NCBI RefSeq assembly: GCF_040869045.1
Contig: NC_090321.1
Location: 133,477,689-133,541,688, forward strand
Direction of reading: 5' to 3'
Length of the DNA: 64,000 bases
From: Eurosta solidaginis
Lineage: Eukaryota; Arthropoda; Insecta; Diptera; Tephritidae
Of this stretch, positions 63,949-64,000 are shown piece after piece; position 1 is the stretch's first letter, and the number at the start of each line of letters is the position of its first letter. Under the pieces are notes generated by a model. The model was not told where the DNA came from and made no database searches. It saw only the letters and a program-made list of their open reading frames with translations. The translations under genes and the position numbers were made by a program.

Positions 63949-64000
63949 AAAAAGCAAATTCATTTTATATAGAAAATAACATGTTAAGTGATCTTGATTT

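Overview
The window looks like accessory, repeat-dominated DNA from a higher fly (Diptera, Cyclorrhapha; a tephritid fruit fly is my best guess, not proven). The reasons are: short introns with GT..AG borders, degraded copies of two conserved eukaryotic genes (Nup96 part of Nup98-96, and CstF-50), and an insect-type collection of LINEs, Ty3/Gypsy, BEL/Pao, Copia, Penelope, hAT and tRNA-derived SINE sequences. I see no intact single-copy host gene, rRNA gene or CRISPR array. Nothing here is bacterial.

Layout. 1-4370 is a mosaic of LINE remnants: a minus-strand Jockey/CR1-like element, then scraps of two other LINE families. 4371-30158 is one Ty3/Gypsy element (called Gypsy-1) that lost its 5' end and was then hit repeatedly. 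LINE-2 (5369-9359) sits in its protease/RT region with duplication CAGTG, a SINE (14703-15070) in RT with a 15-bp duplication, LINE-3 (17418-23306) in its 3' LTR with a 10-bp duplication, and a Penelope element (28245-30124) in the same LTR with a 12-bp duplication. Gypsy-1 itself ends inside the RT of a second gypsy element (Gypsy-2, 30159-30316 and 32394 to about 35350). Gypsy-2 is also split by a hAT transposon (30317-32385) with an 8-bp duplication. Removing each insert restores the reading frame or LTR across the site.

Two head-to-tail duplications were laid over this nest: a 2133-bp unit (9217-13482, with a partial third copy) and a 4638-bp unit (19603-28878). A third, older one (848 bp, 60391-62070) lies near the right end. 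In all three the repeated unit contains LINE pieces joined to other sequence.

35350-41467 holds an LTR-like block, a 41-bp minisatellite, a Copia RT fragment, a broken zeste-like Myb/SANT gene and two opposed copies of a dispersed fly repeat with a second SINE. 41468-53694 is bounded by two nearly identical 541/542-bp LTRs with matching CTATG duplications. Between them lie a degraded BEL/Pao gag-pol, a minus-strand host segment with Nup96 exons and a CstF-50 copy (all disabled), and a second, different Pao-type gag-protease. 53700-64000 is AT-rich, with a solo LTR, a short membrane-protein ORF, a LOA-type LINE 3' end, further repeats and a gypsy-type gag fragment at the right edge.

Most coding sequence is broken. 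The clearest long intact frames are the LINE-2 endonuclease/RT ORF (5999-9328), the Gypsy-1 integrase (15876-17135) and the Penelope RT/GIY-YIG ORF (28513-29802). ORF starts are uncertain because many frames open upstream of, or without, a convincing ATG.
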